A DNA stretch of 57,733 bases from Macrococcoides caseolyticum (GTDB taxonomy: Bacteria > Bacillota > Bacilli > Staphylococcales > Staphylococcaceae), in NCBI RefSeq assembly GCF_002902665.1, contig NZ_PPRM01000028.1, forward strand, positions 1 through 57,733, in the 5' to 3' direction. The notes beneath the pieces were generated by a model that was not told the origin of the DNA, did not search any database, and saw only the letters and a program-made list of their open reading frames with translations. A program made the position numbers and the translations under genes. Below, one piece after another: positions 36,788 through 46,201 of this stretch. Every line of letters begins with the position of its first letter. The stretch's first letter is position 1.

Positions 36788-37429
36788 CTATTCATCCTCA
36801 ATTAGTGATACAAAGGCACGCGTAATCGTTGTCTTAGTAATACGTCCTGTCACTTCATAATGTTGTCCTGACTTCTGTACAACTGGTAACGAATCAATCT
36901 GTTTCTCTATCAATAGATTTGCTGCATATATGAGTAGATCATCCTGTACACATACAGAAATATTTGGCATACGGGACATAAAGACATTTACCGGCAGATT
37001 ATGAATCTCTTGATTACCCATCGATGCACGGAGCAGATCTTTACGAGAACAGACACCGACAAGATGATTTGCATGATTTGTCACAAACAGCGTACCTACA
37101 TCCTCCAGAAACATCGTACAAATTGCATCATAAGCTGAGATGTCTTCGTGGATAACGACCGGTATGGACTGGAAATCTTTTACCTTAAACTTCTTAATAG
37201 AAGCTGATAAGAGCTGTGTGCTGGACTTACCCGTGTAAAAGTAACCCACTCGTGGCCTCGCATCTAAGTAGCCAGCCATAGTCAGAATTGCTAAATCTGG
37301 TCTTAATGTTGCTCGTGTCAAACTTAACTTCTCAGCAATTTTCTCTCCAGTAATGGGGCCATTATTTTTTACAATCTGTATTATCTTTTCCTGTCTTTTA
37401 TTCAGTTCTATCGTAAACACCCCAAACAT
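36788..37429 (-). CDS. ccpN: transcriptional repressor CcpN
   Basis: A DNA-binding protein with an N-terminal HTH ([39 protein letters not shown]) and two CBS domains (about 75-205) for adenine nucleotides. It represses gluconeogenic genes on glucose. The N-terminus is uncertain: ATG 37429 gives 213 residues but has no ribosome site and would lie about 12 bases from the predicted transcript start. GGGGTG at 37423-37418 would instead serve ATA at 37411 (IELNKRQ), giving 207 residues. Confidence 0.88.
   Translation of the reverse strand: MFGVFTIELNKRQEKIIQIVKNNGPITGEKIAEKLSLTRATLRPDLAILTMAGYLDARPRVGYFYTGKSSTQLLSASIKKFKVKDFQSIPVVIHEDISAYDAICTMFLEDVGTLFVTNHANHLVGVCSRKDLLRASMGNQEIHNLPVNVFMSRMPNISVCVQDDLLIYAANLLIEKQIDSLPVVQKSGQHYEVTGRITKTTITRAFVSLIEDE
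37418..37423 (-). promoter_or_regulatory. ribosome binding site that questions the ccpN start
   Basis: GGGGTG on the minus strand lies six bases before ATA (37411-37409) and inside the coding sequence if ATG 37429 is used. No ATG, GTG or TTG stands at the proper distance. Confidence 0.45.
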
Positions 37430-37447
37430 GCACAATTTATTAACTTT

Positions 37448-37476
37448 ATTATACCCATCAACCGCAATTTTTACAA
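37448..37476 (-). promoter_or_regulatory. sigma-A promoter of ccpN
   Basis: Minus-strand TTGTAA (37476-37471), 17 bases, then a perfect TATAAT (37453-37448). Predicted transcript start near 37441. Confidence 0.65.
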
Positions 37477-37493
37477 ATAACCTGTCTAACATC

Positions 37494-37522
37494 TTGAGTC
37501 TCATGAAGAAAGATGATATATT
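37494..37522 (+). promoter_or_regulatory. sigma-A promoter of the glyS leader
   Basis: TTGAGT (37494-37499), 17 bases, TATATT (37517-37522). Transcript start near 37529, divergent from the ccpN promoter about 70 bases away. Confidence 0.6.
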
Positions 37523-37528
37523 CATATT

Positions 37529-37675
37529 AAGCGAGTTAAGGGTGGTGTGAGCTTAACAGAACAATTGGCGCAGTATCACAACTTAACATTTATAAAAGTG
37601 AGTAAACACTAATTTGGGTGGAACCGCGGGTTTATATACTCGTCCCAAGGCTTAATTGCCTTGGGACTTTTTTGT
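37529..37675 (+). ncRNA. T-box leader of glyS
   Basis: A tRNA-Gly-sensing T-box. The T-box sequence GGGTGGAACCGCG lies at 37616-37628. Stem I is closed by GTTAAG and CTTAAC, and GGC at 37567-37569 is the best specifier codon (glycine). AGTG/CACT forms stem III, and the terminator GTCCCAAGGC/GCCTTGGGAC (37642-37667) ends in six T. The leader is short, with no room for stem II, as in known glyQS T-boxes. Uncharged tRNA-Gly should allow read-through into glyS. Confidence 0.92.
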
Positions 37676-37703
37676 TTACTCTAAATTAATAGGAGGTCAT
37701 ATT

Positions 37704-39092
37704 ATGGCAGAAAAAAACATGGAAACAATTGTTAATCTTGCAAAGCACAGAGGATTTGTCTTTCCTGGTAGTGAAATCTACGGCGGACTTGCAAACACTT
37801 GGGATTACGGTCCGTTAGGTGTGGAGCTTAAAAACAATGTAAAACGTGCATGGTGGCAAAAGTTCGTTCAGCAATCACCTTATAATGTAGGTCTTGATGC
37901 TGCGATTCTGATGAACCCAAAAACTTGGGAAGCAAGTGGTCACTTATCTAACTTTAACGACCCTATGATCGATAACAAAGATTCTAAGATTCGTTATCGT
38001 GCAGATAAATTAATTGAAGATTATATGCACGCACAAGGGGATGAACACTTTATCGCTGACGGTATGAGCTTTGATGAAATGAAACAGTTCATCGATGAAA
38101 AAGGTATCGTTTGTCCTGTTTCAGGTACAGCAAACTGGACCGAAATTCGTCAATTCAATTTAATGTTCAAAACATTCCAGGGTGTTACTGAATCATCTAC
38201 AAATGAAATTTTCCTGCGTCCTGAAACAGCACAAGGTATATTTGTAAACTATAAGAATGTTCAACGCTCAATGCGTAAGAAACTCCCATTCGGTATTGCA
38301 CAAGTAGGTAAATCATTCCGTAATGAAATCACACCAGGTAACTTTATCTTCAGAACGCGAGAATTCGAACAGATGGAATTAGAATTCTTCTGTAAACCAG
38401 GGACAGAAATTGAATGGCAGGAATACTGGAAGAATTTTGCCGCGAAATGGCTGAAAGATTTAGGCATTAAAGAAGAGAACACAAAACTTCGTGACCATGA
38501 TGAAGACGAATTATCTCACTACTCTAATGCCACAACAGATATCGAATATAAATTCCCATTTGGCTGGGGTGAATTATGGGGTATTGCAAGCCGTACAGAC
38601 TTCGACTTAAAAGCGCATATGGCAGCAAGTGGAGATGACTTCAGCTATCATGATCAGGAAACGAACGAAAAATATGTACCTTACTGTATCGAACCATCAC
38701 TTGGTGCAGATCGTGTGACATTAGCATTTTTATGTGATGCTTATGAAGAAGAAACACTTGAAGGCGGAGATTCTCGTACAGTGATGCGTTTCCACCCGGC
38801 ACTCGCACCTTACAAAGCTGCAATCCTGCCGTTAAGTAAAAAGCTGTCACCAGATGCGATGAAAGTTTATGAAGCATTAAGTGCTGACTTTGCTATTGAT
38901 TTTGATGAAAGTCAGTCAATTGGTAAACGTTACAGAAGACAAGACGAAATCGGTACACCATTCTGTATCACATTTGACTTTGATTCGTTAGAAGATAATC
39001 AAGTTACTGTTCGTGACCGTGACACGATGGAACAAGTACGTATGCCAATTAGCGAAGTGAAAGCATTTTTAGATGAAAAAATTAAATTTTAA
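37704..39092 (+). CDS. glyS: glycyl-tRNA synthetase (alpha2 type)
   Basis: A 462-residue class II synthetase of the single-chain dimeric type (bacterial GRS1-like). [26 protein letters not shown], the class II motif 2 segment [26 protein letters not shown] and motif 3 VEPSLGADR-like [16 protein letters not shown] are seen. It charges tRNA-Gly and is controlled by the T-box upstream. ATG 37704 has AGGAGGTCATATT before it; upstream in-frame codons are in the terminator. Confidence 0.95.
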   Translation: MAEKNMETIVNLAKHRGFVFPGSEIYGGLANTWDYGPLGVELKNNVKRAWWQKFVQQSPYNVGLDAAILMNPKTWEASGHLSNFNDPMIDNKDSKIRYRADKLIEDYMHAQGDEHFIADGMSFDEMKQFIDEKGIVCPVSGTANWTEIRQFNLMFKTFQGVTESSTNEIFLRPETAQGIFVNYKNVQRSMRKKLPFGIAQVGKSFRNEITPGNFIFRTREFEQMELEFFCKPGTEIEWQEYWKNFAAKWLKDLGIKEENTKLRDHDEDELSHYSNATTDIEYKFPFGWGELWGIASRTDFDLKAHMAASGDDFSYHDQETNEKYVPYCIEPSLGADRVTLAFLCDAYEEETLEGGDSRTVMRFHPALAPYKAAILPLSKKLSPDAMKVYEALSADFAIDFDESQSIGKRYRRQDEIGTPFCITFDFDSLEDNQVTVRDRDTMEQVRMPISEVKAFLDEKIKF

Positions 39093-39099
39093 AATGATA

Positions 39100-39134
39100 G
39101 AAGCGGGTTCATTTTCATGAACTCGCTTCTTTAT
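39100..39134. terminator. bidirectional terminator
   Basis: AGAAGCG-GTTCA and TGAAC-CGCTTCT pair with one mismatch (39100-39112 with 39119-39131), between convergent glyS and recO. Confidence 0.85.
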
Positions 39135-39886
39135 TTATAATTATCTAGTCTTCTCATCTGCTCCAGAATCTTCCTCGACTTGATAAAGACACCTATAAAT
39201 TCATCATACATCTTATACACGAGCGTTTCCATCTCGTCAATTAAACTCTGTTCAATATTTATAGAACTTAAACTTTCGATTGGTACTTCACTGAGCAGAT
39301 AAAGCATATAGAGACTCTTATTCGTCATCGGGATTGCATGCGGGTCTTCAATAAGCGCCTCTTGCGTTACCACGCTATTAAATTGAAATGAATACGCAAT
39401 AAAATCTTTATGTGTCATATTACCATCATAGGTACTGTACTTAAAATTCGGTACATAGCCATAGAGCGGCATACATTTAATACTCACTAACAGCGTAATA
39501 AGTCTCGCTTTATCACTTCGCTCCATATGTGTCAACGCGACTTTAAGTAACTGATATGCATATGGATTAGTCTCATCTTCTTCAAGTGCACGATCAATCA
39601 GTTCAACAACGTACTGTGCATACGTCATCACATAGATATCTTCACGTATTTCATAATGACTGTTAATTGTATCCACCGAAGACAATGTACCCATTCCTTT
39701 GAACTGAGAAAAAATAAACAAATTCTCATAGAACAAATCTAATCCCGAACCATACTTTGTTGATTTACGGGCATTCCTTGCTATTAACGCAACTTTAACC
39801 CCCGCTTCATTCAAAAAGGTGATAATCAAATGATTATCACCATAAGCGACACGTCTAATGACAATACCTACAGCTTTTTTAAGCAT
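39131..39886 (-). CDS. recO: DNA repair protein RecO
   Basis: A 251-residue RecO. N-terminal OB-fold (GIVIRRVAYGDNHLIITFLNEAGVKVALIARNARK) and a helical C-terminal part; the zinc-finger cysteines of other RecO proteins are reduced here to a single visible Cys (SIKCMPLYGY). It helps load RecA in recombination. Its ATG overlaps the era stop by one base (TAATG). Confidence 0.92.
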   Translation of the reverse strand: MLKKAVGIVIRRVAYGDNHLIITFLNEAGVKVALIARNARKSTKYGSGLDLFYENLFIFSQFKGMGTLSSVDTINSHYEIREDIYVMTYAQYVVELIDRALEEDETNPYAYQLLKVALTHMERSDKARLITLLVSIKCMPLYGYVPNFKYSTYDGNMTHKDFIAYSFQFNSVVTQEALIEDPHAIPMTNKSLYMLYLLSEVPIESLSSINIEQSLIDEMETLVYKMYDEFIGVFIKSRKILEQMRRLDNYK

Positions 39887-40788
39887 TAATACTCGTCTTC
39901 TCTATAGCCAATTTGTCGTATAAAGTTCGGTTTATTTCTCCAGTCTTTCTGTACTTTCACCCACAGCTCTAAATATACTTTAGAACCCAGTAACATTTCA
40001 ATATCTTTACGGGCAAGCTGACCAATTTTCTTTAGCATCGATCCCTGCTTACCGATTATAATGCCCTTTTGAGATTCGCGCTCAATATAGATCGTTGCTT
40101 CAATATGTACACGTTCTTCAGACTCTTTTACCATCTTCTCAACTTGTACACCAATTGCGTGTGGAATTTCCTGACTCGTTAAATGCAGCGCTTTTTCACG
40201 AATAAGTTCTGCCACGATAAACTCTTCCGGATGATCTGAAATCTGATCTTTCGGATAGTACATCGGTCCTTCCGGCATATATCTTTCAATGACTTTTACA
40301 AGATGGTCAACATTATTACCTTGTAATGCTGAAATCGGTACAATCTCTGCAAACGGTAATAAGTCCTTATACTTCTCAATTTCTTTAATCAGCTCGTCAG
40401 GATGTATCTTATCGATTTTGTTTAACACTAAGAATATTGGTGTGCGATTATTCTTAAGTAGTTCAATAATAAATTCATCTCCACGGCCGATACTCTCTTC
40501 TACGTTGACCATAAACAAGATTGCATCAACTTCACGTAACGTGTTTTTCGCAACTTTCATCATATAATCACCAAGCATATGTTTCGGTTTATGAATACCT
40601 GGTGTGTCGATAAAGATGATTTGTGACTGTTCTGTCGTTAAAACACCTTGCACTTTATTGCGTGTCGTCTGTGCTTTATCTGACATTATCGCTACTTTCT
40701 GTCCAAGTACTTTATTCATAAATGTAGATTTCCCTACATTCGGGCGTCCGATAATCGCAACAAACCCTGACTTAAATTCATTTGACAT
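39886..40788 (-). CDS. era: GTPase Era
   Basis: A 300-residue ribosome-assembly GTPase. G1 GRPNVGKS, G2 region TTRNKVQG, G3 [11 protein letters not shown]4 NKIDKI, and the C-terminal KH domain ([21 protein letters not shown]). It binds the 3' end of 16S rRNA. Overlaps recO and cdd by one base each, making a tight cdd-era-recO run. Confidence 0.96.
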   Translation of the reverse strand: MSNEFKSGFVAIIGRPNVGKSTFMNKVLGQKVAIMSDKAQTTRNKVQGVLTTEQSQIIFIDTPGIHKPKHMLGDYMMKVAKNTLREVDAILFMVNVEESIGRGDEFIIELLKNNRTPIFLVLNKIDKIHPDELIKEIEKYKDLLPFAEIVPISALQGNNVDHLVKVIERYMPEGPMYYPKDQISDHPEEFIVAELIREKALHLTSQEIPHAIGVQVEKMVKESEERVHIEATIYIERESQKGIIIGKQGSMLKKIGQLARKDIEMLLGSKVYLELWVKVQKDWRNKPNFIRQIGYREDEY

Positions 40789-41192
40789 TATTTCAAATCC
40801 TTTCCTGAGAAACCAAGCGGCAATAAATCATCAACTGTACGTGCGATAACATCACCTTTGACATTCGTTAAGAATACAGGCATTTCATCATCGCATAACT
40901 CCTTGATCACTTGTCGACATGAACCACATGGCGATGATGGTGTATCAGTATCTGTTGTAACAACCAGTACTTCAAAGTCACCTGGCTTATAACCATCTGC
41001 AATCGCTGATACTAGCGCTGTACGCTCCGCACAGATGCAGTCACCATATGCAGCATTCTCTACATTACAACCATCGAAACTTTTTCCATCTTTCGTAATT
41101 AAATAGGCGCCTACTTTAAAGTTTGAGTACGGTGCATGTGCTTTTTGCTGGGCGCGAATAACGCCCTCTAACCATTCCTGTTTGAATTCCAT
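40788..41192 (-). CDS. cdd: cytidine deaminase
   Basis: A 134-residue zinc deaminase of pyrimidine salvage. Catalytic CAERTA (with Glu as proton shuttle) and PCGSCRQV supply the three Cys ligands. Start at ATG 41192, seven bases after AGGAGG; an ATG two codons upstream is too close to that site. Confidence 0.94.
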   Translation of the reverse strand: MEFKQEWLEGVIRAQQKAHAPYSNFKVGAYLITKDGKSFDGCNVENAAYGDCICAERTALVSAIADGYKPGDFEVLVVTTDTDTPSSPCGSCRQVIKELCDDEMPVFLTNVKGDVIARTVDDLLPLGFSGKDLK

Positions 41193-41203
41193 GATCATTC
41201 CTC

Positions 41204-41551
41204 CTAGAATAACTTCAATATATACGGTATAAAAATAATCATACCGATAAGCAGGCTCATCATGGATGCAATTAATACCGCAAGACTTGCTGTGTCTTTT
41301 GCGTACTTCGCTAACGGATGATATTCATCTGTTACGAGATCAACAACATATTCAACAGACGTATTGATCACTTCCATAAAGAGAACTGCACTTATTGCAA
41401 TGATGATAAACAACCATTCCGTTCTCGTGATATTAAATAATACACTAATAATGAGTACGAATAAAGCAACAATTAAATGTAGAAGAAAATTTTTATCCTT
41501 TTGTAATAATACAACAAGTCCTGCAATCGGATGTTTAAATCGTTTGATCAT
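41204..41551 (-). CDS. dgkA: diacylglycerol/undecaprenol kinase family protein
   Basis: A 115-residue membrane kinase with three helices (about 31-50, 51-68, 88-112). The active-site segment is [27 protein letters not shown]. In Gram-positives this family phosphorylates undecaprenol rather than diacylglycerol as its main substrate. It overlaps ybeY by four bases (ATGA). Confidence 0.9.
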   Translation of the reverse strand: MIKRFKHPIAGLVVLLQKDKNFLLHLIVALFVLIISVLFNITRTEWLFIIIAISAVLFMEVINTSVEYVVDLVTDEYHPLAKYAKDTASLAVLIASMMSLLIGMIIFIPYILKLF

Positions 41552-42012
41552 ACATCTCTTCGTAACCCGAATGCATTTAATATTTCATCCTGACGTCCGA
41601 ACATACGCGCTTCATCTGATTCATTCATATGATCGTAACCTAGAAGATGTAGTAAACCATGCAAAGATAAGAAACCTAGCTCACGCTCAAAAGAATGACC
41701 ATACTCTTCAGCCTGTTCCAAAGCTCTTTTCACACAGATAATGATGTCTCCTAGCACACGTGGTTCATCCGGCATTTCAAAGTCATCTTCGCCTTCTTCA
41801 AGTGCAAAACTGATAACGTCTGTTACTGCATCCTTATTACGGTATGCTTTATTAATTGCCTGAATTTCATTTTCGTCTACAAATGACACTGCAACTTCGG
41901 CTTCTTCATCAATTCCTTCCTGCTCAGCAGCAAAGATGAGCAAACGCTCAATTTCTGGTAAGTGCTTTGTATCAATTTGTGCATTATCATCAATAAAATC
42001 TACTGTTAACAT
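41548..42012 (-). CDS. ybeY: endoribonuclease YbeY
   Basis: A 154-residue metal-dependent endoribonuclease for 16S rRNA 3' processing and ribosome quality control. The zinc site [11 protein letters not shown] and the segment [17 protein letters not shown] are diagnostic. Placed between phoH and dgkA, with no gap to phoH; works with Era on the small subunit. Confidence 0.95.
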   Translation of the reverse strand: MLTVDFIDDNAQIDTKHLPEIERLLIFAAEQEGIDEEAEVAVSFVDENEIQAINKAYRNKDAVTDVISFALEEGEDDFEMPDEPRVLGDIIICVKRALEQAEEYGHSFERELGFLSLHGLLHLLGYDHMNESDEARMFGRQDEILNAFGLRRDV

Positions 42013-42957
42013 CTAAACGTCTCCTTCGTATGCATTAATTATCTTTCCAACAAGCGGATGTCTCACAACATCAGCACCATCAAAATAATGGATCTCTATC
42101 CCTTTTACGCCGCTTAAACGCTGAACTGCTTCAATTAGGCCACTCTTAACACCTTTAGGCAGATCAATTTGTGTTTCATCACCAGTAATGACCATCTTAG
42201 AGCCGAATCCCAGACGCGTTAAGAACATCTTCATTTGAGCTTGTGTCGTATTCTGTGCCTCATCTAATATAACGAACGCATCTTCTAATGTACGGCCACG
42301 CATGTAAGCAAGTGGTGCAATTTCAATCACGCCACGTTCAATTAGACGTGCTGTGTGCTCTGCACCGAGTACAAAATGCAAGCCATCATATAACGGACGT
42401 AAGTATGGATCGACCTTCTCTTTCAAGTCTCCAGGCAAGAATCCAAGGGACTCACCCGCTTCAACAGCTGGACGTGTTAATACGATGCGCTTGACCTTTC
42501 CACTACGTAAACTCTGTGCGGCCATTACAACTGCCAGAAAAGTCTTCCCGGTCCCAGCGGGTCCAATACCAATCACAAGATCGTTCTTCTTTATTTGATG
42601 GGCATATAATCGTTGACCCATCGTCTTTGCGCGAATAGACTTTCCTGTAGCATCTTTTGTTATTTCTTCATCATACAGATCACTTAAATAATGAATTGTG
42701 CCCTTCTCAGACATCTGAACAGCCGACTGTACATCGCGTAACGTAACATTCGTACCTTTTTGAATAATCTTAAGCAAACTTCTGATAACAACCTCAGCCT
42801 TGGAAATCGCATCAGCTTGACCATGAATCGTAAGCTCCTGACCACGCGTATGCAATTCCACACCATAAAATTCCTCAAGATAATTTAAATGTTCATCGTT
42901 ATTGCCAAGCATTGCCTGGGCTTCATTTATATTGTCAAAGCGAATGATATCAGACAT
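42013..42957 (-). CDS. phoH: PhoH family ATPase (PhoH-like protein)
   Basis: A 314-residue protein with an N-terminal KH-like region (about 20-75) and a C-terminal P-loop domain: GIGPAGTGKTFLAV (Walker A), FVILDEAQNT (Walker B) and KMVITGDETQIDLP. Related to helicase superfamily I ATPases; an RNA-related role is likely from its partnership with YbeY. First gene of phoH-ybeY-dgkA-cdd-era-recO. Confidence 0.92.
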   Translation of the reverse strand: MSDIIRFDNINEAQAMLGNNDEHLNYLEEFYGVELHTRGQELTIHGQADAISKAEVVIRSLLKIIQKGTNVTLRDVQSAVQMSEKGTIHYLSDLYDEEITKDATGKSIRAKTMGQRLYAHQIKKNDLVIGIGPAGTGKTFLAVVMAAQSLRSGKVKRIVLTRPAVEAGESLGFLPGDLKEKVDPYLRPLYDGLHFVLGAEHTARLIERGVIEIAPLAYMRGRTLEDAFVILDEAQNTTQAQMKMFLTRLGFGSKMVITGDETQIDLPKGVKSGLIEAVQRLSGVKGIEIHYFDGADVVRHPLVGKIINAYEGDV

Positions 42958-43016
42958 CCAAAAACTCCTTTATTTATCGTTACCTTAACTTTATCAGTTT
43001 GGGAAATAACACACAA

Positions 43017-43436
43017 TTATTTTATATCAGCAACTCTATCAAGCATTGAATCGGCTAAATTGAAGTTCTGAATGTGAATATCCGGATTAACCTTCTTCAA
43101 ATGTGCAATAAATTCCAAGGTAAGTTTAGGTTTAACAACAACTTTCTGCTCCTTACCATAAATCTCTACAAGTACATTATCTCGTACTTTCACACAATTT
43201 AATAATTCAATATCATGAACATTAATCGCTTTACGCTCAAAACCTTTTGTAATATTAAGAACATTACCCTCTATAACATAAAATTCATTTAATAACGTAT
43301 AGGTAAGGAGACCACCAAGTACAAAAGAAGCGAGACCACTTGTCAAAGGATTTAAATAGAATGCAATAGAAACGAGCGTAACAATAATGATGACTAGGGA
43401 CTTCTGAAATGAATTGACGATACTTTTATATCTCAT
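43017..43436 (-). CDS. small membrane protein with PH-like domain, unknown function
   Basis: A 139-residue protein I cannot name. Two hydrophobic segments form a hairpin (about 13-30 and 33-48); the remaining cytosolic part is a short beta-rich domain (YVIEGNVLNITKGFERKAINVHDIELLNCVKV) recalling bacterial PH-like (YdbT/DUF304) folds. AGAGGTG precedes the ATG. It stands alone between the floA cluster terminator and phoH, with no obvious terminator before phoH. Confidence 0.7.
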   Translation of the reverse strand: MRYKSIVNSFQKSLVIIIVTLVSIAFYLNPLTSGLASFVLGGLLTYTLLNEFYVIEGNVLNITKGFERKAINVHDIELLNCVKVRDNVLVEIYGKEQKVVVKPKLTLEFIAHLKKVNPDIHIQNFNLADSMLDRVADIK

Positions 43437-43520
43437 GCAATCACCTCTTATCTCTATTTTATCAAATTTTATTCATAATACGTTAATAGTTTCTCTATAA
43501 ACTCATAAATTATCATCAAA

Positions 43521-43559
43521 ATAAAAAACCTTAAGTGACTGAAACAATCACTTAAGGTT
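43521..43559 (-). terminator. terminator of the nfeD-floA cluster
   Basis: AACCTTAAGTGA (43527-43538) and TCACTTAAGGTT (43548-43559) form a 12-bp stem; the minus-strand transcript continues as a U-run. Confidence 0.88.
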
Positions 43560-43564
43560 AACCA

Positions 43565-44119
43565 TTATTGCAATGATTTGGGCTTGCCGAGCACTTCGCT
43601 CATAATAATACCGTTTAATACTGCAGCTTTATCAAACGTCAGGGCGTCGGCAGCAACTTCAATGTCCTGTGCCATCACTAAACTTTGAATACGATTCTGT
43701 TTTTGGCGTGGTGTGAGATTCTGATCACTTTTAATTTTATAGATTTGCTCAGCCAACGTGACAGTTTGGGTTGCAACTGTTTTGCTCTGTCCTGAAAGAC
43801 CTGCTTGTTCTACCTGTGCTTTCACATTCTGCTTCGTGTTTTCTTTTATATTGCTTTGATGCTGCACAACTTTCTTCGGCTTCACTGGACCAACTGCCTG
43901 TCCACGCGCTTGAGTCGTGGCACTACCAGTAGATTCGCGATTCATACCTTGATTCATTGTTGTCTCGATTTGCTGTATCTGCTTCTGAAGTTCTGATAAC
44001 ACACCTTTTGAAGTTCCACCTTTCTTGCCGGGAACCGTCTTTTTCTTATCGTTATCTAACAAAGAAGACACACCGCTAATTACCGCAATCAATATAAATA
44101 TTATCGTACCTACACTCAT
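43565..44119 (-). CDS. membrane-anchored protein of unknown function in the floA operon
   Basis: A 184-residue protein I do not recognise. One N-terminal membrane helix (about 3-20) is followed by a basic, Gln/Lys/Thr-rich flexible region (about 25-120) and a helical C-terminus ending NGIIMSEVLGKPKSLQ. It starts 11 bases after floA and ends just before the cluster terminator, so it is co-transcribed with the flotillin. A role at flotillin membrane domains is inference from position only. Confidence 0.75.
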   Translation of the reverse strand: MSVGTIIFILIAVISGVSSLLDNDKKKTVPGKKGGTSKGVLSELQKQIQQIETTMNQGMNRESTGSATTQARGQAVGPVKPKKVVQHQSNIKENTKQNVKAQVEQAGLSGQSKTVATQTVTLAEQIYKIKSDQNLTPRQKQNRIQSLVMAQDIEVAADALTFDKAAVLNGIIMSEVLGKPKSLQ

Positions 44120-44130
44120 GTAATCACCCT

Positions 44131-45120
44131 TTATTTTTTAGGCGTATCATCATTCTTATCTGTCATCTTGTTAATCGCGTTACGCATGCCAGTATCTGAT
44201 TCGATATTCTTTAAGTTATAATATTCTTTAACACCGATATTACCAGACTTTAATGCTTCTGCCATTGCAAGCGGCACTTCCGCTTCCGCTTCCACAACTT
44301 TCGCTCGCATCTCTTGAACACGCGCTTTCATCTCTTGCTCCTGTGCAACTGCCATCGCACGTCGTTCTTCAGCTTTCGCCTGTGCGATATTCTTATCTGC
44401 CAGCGCTTGCTCTGTCTGTAGATCTGCACCAATATTCTTACCGATATCTACATCCGCAATATCTATCGACAGAATCTCAAATGCTGTTCCAGAGTCTAAC
44501 CCTTTCCCTAATACTGTCTGGGAAATCATATCCGGATTCTCTAATACCGATGTGTGCGAACGACTTGAACCGATTGTCGAAACGATACCTTCTCCGACAC
44601 GGGCTACAATCGTCTCTTCACCTGCACCACCGACAAGGCGTTCAATGTTTGCACGCACTGTGATACGCGCCTTTGCCTTCACTTCGATACCGTTCATCGC
44701 AACACCGGCGATAAATGGCGTTTCTATAACTTTCGGATTAACCGACATCTGTACAGCTTCCAATACGTCACGTCCTGCTAAATCGATTGCAGCACCACGC
44801 TCGAAAGGTAAGTTAATGTCTGCACGTTGTGCTGCAATAATTGCATCTACGACACGGTCAACGTTCCCACCTGCTAAATAATGCGACTCTAACTGGTTCG
44901 TCGTTAATGATAAACCTGCTTTATGCGCTTTAATCAATGGATCAATAACGCGACGAGGCGATACACGACGTAAACGCATACCAACAAGTGTACCGATGCC
45001 GACTTTAACCCCAGCTGCTAACGCCGAAATCCATAATCCTACTGGTACAAACGAGAATAATACCATCAAGAAGACGATAACGATAAATGTAATTATTCCA
45101 ATACCTATTAAACCTGACAT
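44131..45120 (-). CDS. floA: flotillin-like protein FloA
   Basis: A 329-residue flotillin/YqfA-family protein. An N-terminal membrane hairpin (about 3-40) is followed by the SPFH-like domain and an Ala/Glu-rich coiled coil ([20 protein letters not shown]...). It scaffolds functional membrane microdomains in Bacillus and Staphylococcus. Downstream of nfeD, the standard pairing. Confidence 0.94.
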   Translation of the reverse strand: MSGLIGIGIITFIVIVFLMVLFSFVPVGLWISALAAGVKVGIGTLVGMRLRRVSPRRVIDPLIKAHKAGLSLTTNQLESHYLAGGNVDRVVDAIIAAQRADINLPFERGAAIDLAGRDVLEAVQMSVNPKVIETPFIAGVAMNGIEVKAKARITVRANIERLVGGAGEETIVARVGEGIVSTIGSSRSHTSVLENPDMISQTVLGKGLDSGTAFEILSIDIADVDIGKNIGADLQTEQALADKNIAQAKAEERRAMAVAQEQEMKARVQEMRAKVVEAEAEVPLAMAEALKSGNIGVKEYYNLKNIESDTGMRNAINKMTDKNDDTPKK

Positions 45121-45137
45121 TCATTCCACTCCTTTAA

Positions 45138-45767
45138 TTATAATGTCTTTACTACAACACGCGTACCTTCAACCTCGGTTATCTTCACCGAAGTATCTTT
45201 TTTGATAAATGCACCTTCACTCACGGCGTCGATGCGCTTATCATTATGCACGATAATACCAGAAGGTCTTAGATCAGTTAGACAAACAGCTACCTGCCCT
45301 ACTAAATAGGACCTGTCATCATGAGATGTGTAACCAGCCTCCTTATTCGTTGAGTCATGTAATACGACCTGCTGAAGTAGAGGAATTCTCTTCTTGAAAA
45401 ACTTCACTATAATCACCCATTCTATAAGCGCGACTATTAAACAGATCGATACGAATAAAGTCATCATCATTATGTTATCTCCAATAAGCAGAAAACTGAT
45501 AATAATGCATACAGTACCGATGATCCCAATAATAGCACCAATAATAAATAACTCTAAAATAACAAGAAGTATACCACCGATAAACAAAATAATAGCCAGC
45601 GCTTCCATATCACCATTATAGATATTCATGACAAAGAATAATAAACTCGCAATTGTACATATTATTCCAGCACTGCTGATTCTCGGAGTATAAAGCTGCC
45701 ATATACATGACACTGTCATAACAATCATTAAAATAAGCAGGATAATATCCTGTAATTGTAAATCCAA
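45138..45767 (-). CDS. NfeD-like membrane protein
   Basis: A 209-residue short NfeD protein: about four to five membrane helices (residues 1-125) and a C-terminal OB-fold domain (LVGQVAVCLTDLRPSGIIVHNDKRIDAVSEGAFI). It lacks the protease domain of long NfeD proteins. It begins with TTG five bases after a perfect AGGAGGTG site. First gene of nfeD-floA-orf. Confidence 0.9.
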   Translation of the reverse strand: MDLQLQDIILLILMIVMTVSCIWQLYTPRISSAGIICTIASLLFFVMNIYNGDMEALAIILFIGGILLVILELFIIGAIIGIIGTVCIIISFLLIGDNIMMMTLFVSICLIVALIEWVIIVKFFKKRIPLLQQVVLHDSTNKEAGYTSHDDRSYLVGQVAVCLTDLRPSGIIVHNDKRIDAVSEGAFIKKDTSVKITEVEGTRVVVKTL

Positions 45768-45845
45768 CTGAACACCTCCTTATTTTCATTATACAGAAAA
45801 TTCACTCACAATATATGTAAAACATAAAATTTATGAAAAATTCAC

Positions 45846-45876
45846 AAAAAAAGAAGCCTGGATAATCCAGACTTCT
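45846..45876 (-). terminator. terminator of rpsU
   Basis: AGAAG-CTGGA and TCCAG-CTTCT (45852-45862, 45866-45876) with one mismatch and a U-run on the minus strand. Confidence 0.85.
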
Positions 45877-45908
45877 ACATCTATTAATAACATTTGAGGG
45901 AGCAAATA

Positions 45909-46085
45909 TTATTTGAATTTACGTTTACGCGCTGCTTCTGATTTCTTTTTACGTTTTACACTTGGTTTTTCGTAGAATTCACGTTTACGTACTTCTTGAA
46001 TTGTACCATTTTTAGAAACAGTACGCTTGAAACGACGTAAAGCATCTTCAATTGATTCGTTTTTACGAACTACAGTTTTAGACAT
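45909..46085 (-). CDS. rpsU: ribosomal protein S21
   Basis: The 58-residue bS21: [19 protein letters not shown] at the start and a very basic tail ([15 protein letters not shown]). The true ATG is at 46085 after GGAGGGAGGG; the longer reading frame upstream covers the promoter. It has its own promoter and terminator downstream of mtaB. Confidence 0.96.
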   Translation of the reverse strand: MSKTVVRKNESIEDALRRFKRTVSKNGTIQEVRKREFYEKPSVKRKKKSEAARKRKFK

Positions 46086-46160
46086 ATAATTTCCCTCCCT
46101 CCAAATATCAACGGAACATTTTAAACATAGATATAAGTAAAATATTCTATGTACTAAAAT

Positions 46161-46189
46161 ATTATAATACAACAGTTACTAGAGGTCAA
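46161..46189 (-). promoter_or_regulatory. sigma-A promoter of rpsU
   Basis: Minus-strand TTGACC (46189-46184), 17 bases, TATAAT (46166-46161), about 75 bases before the start codon. Confidence 0.75.
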
Positions 46190-46201
46190 TAACGAATTTT
46201 T

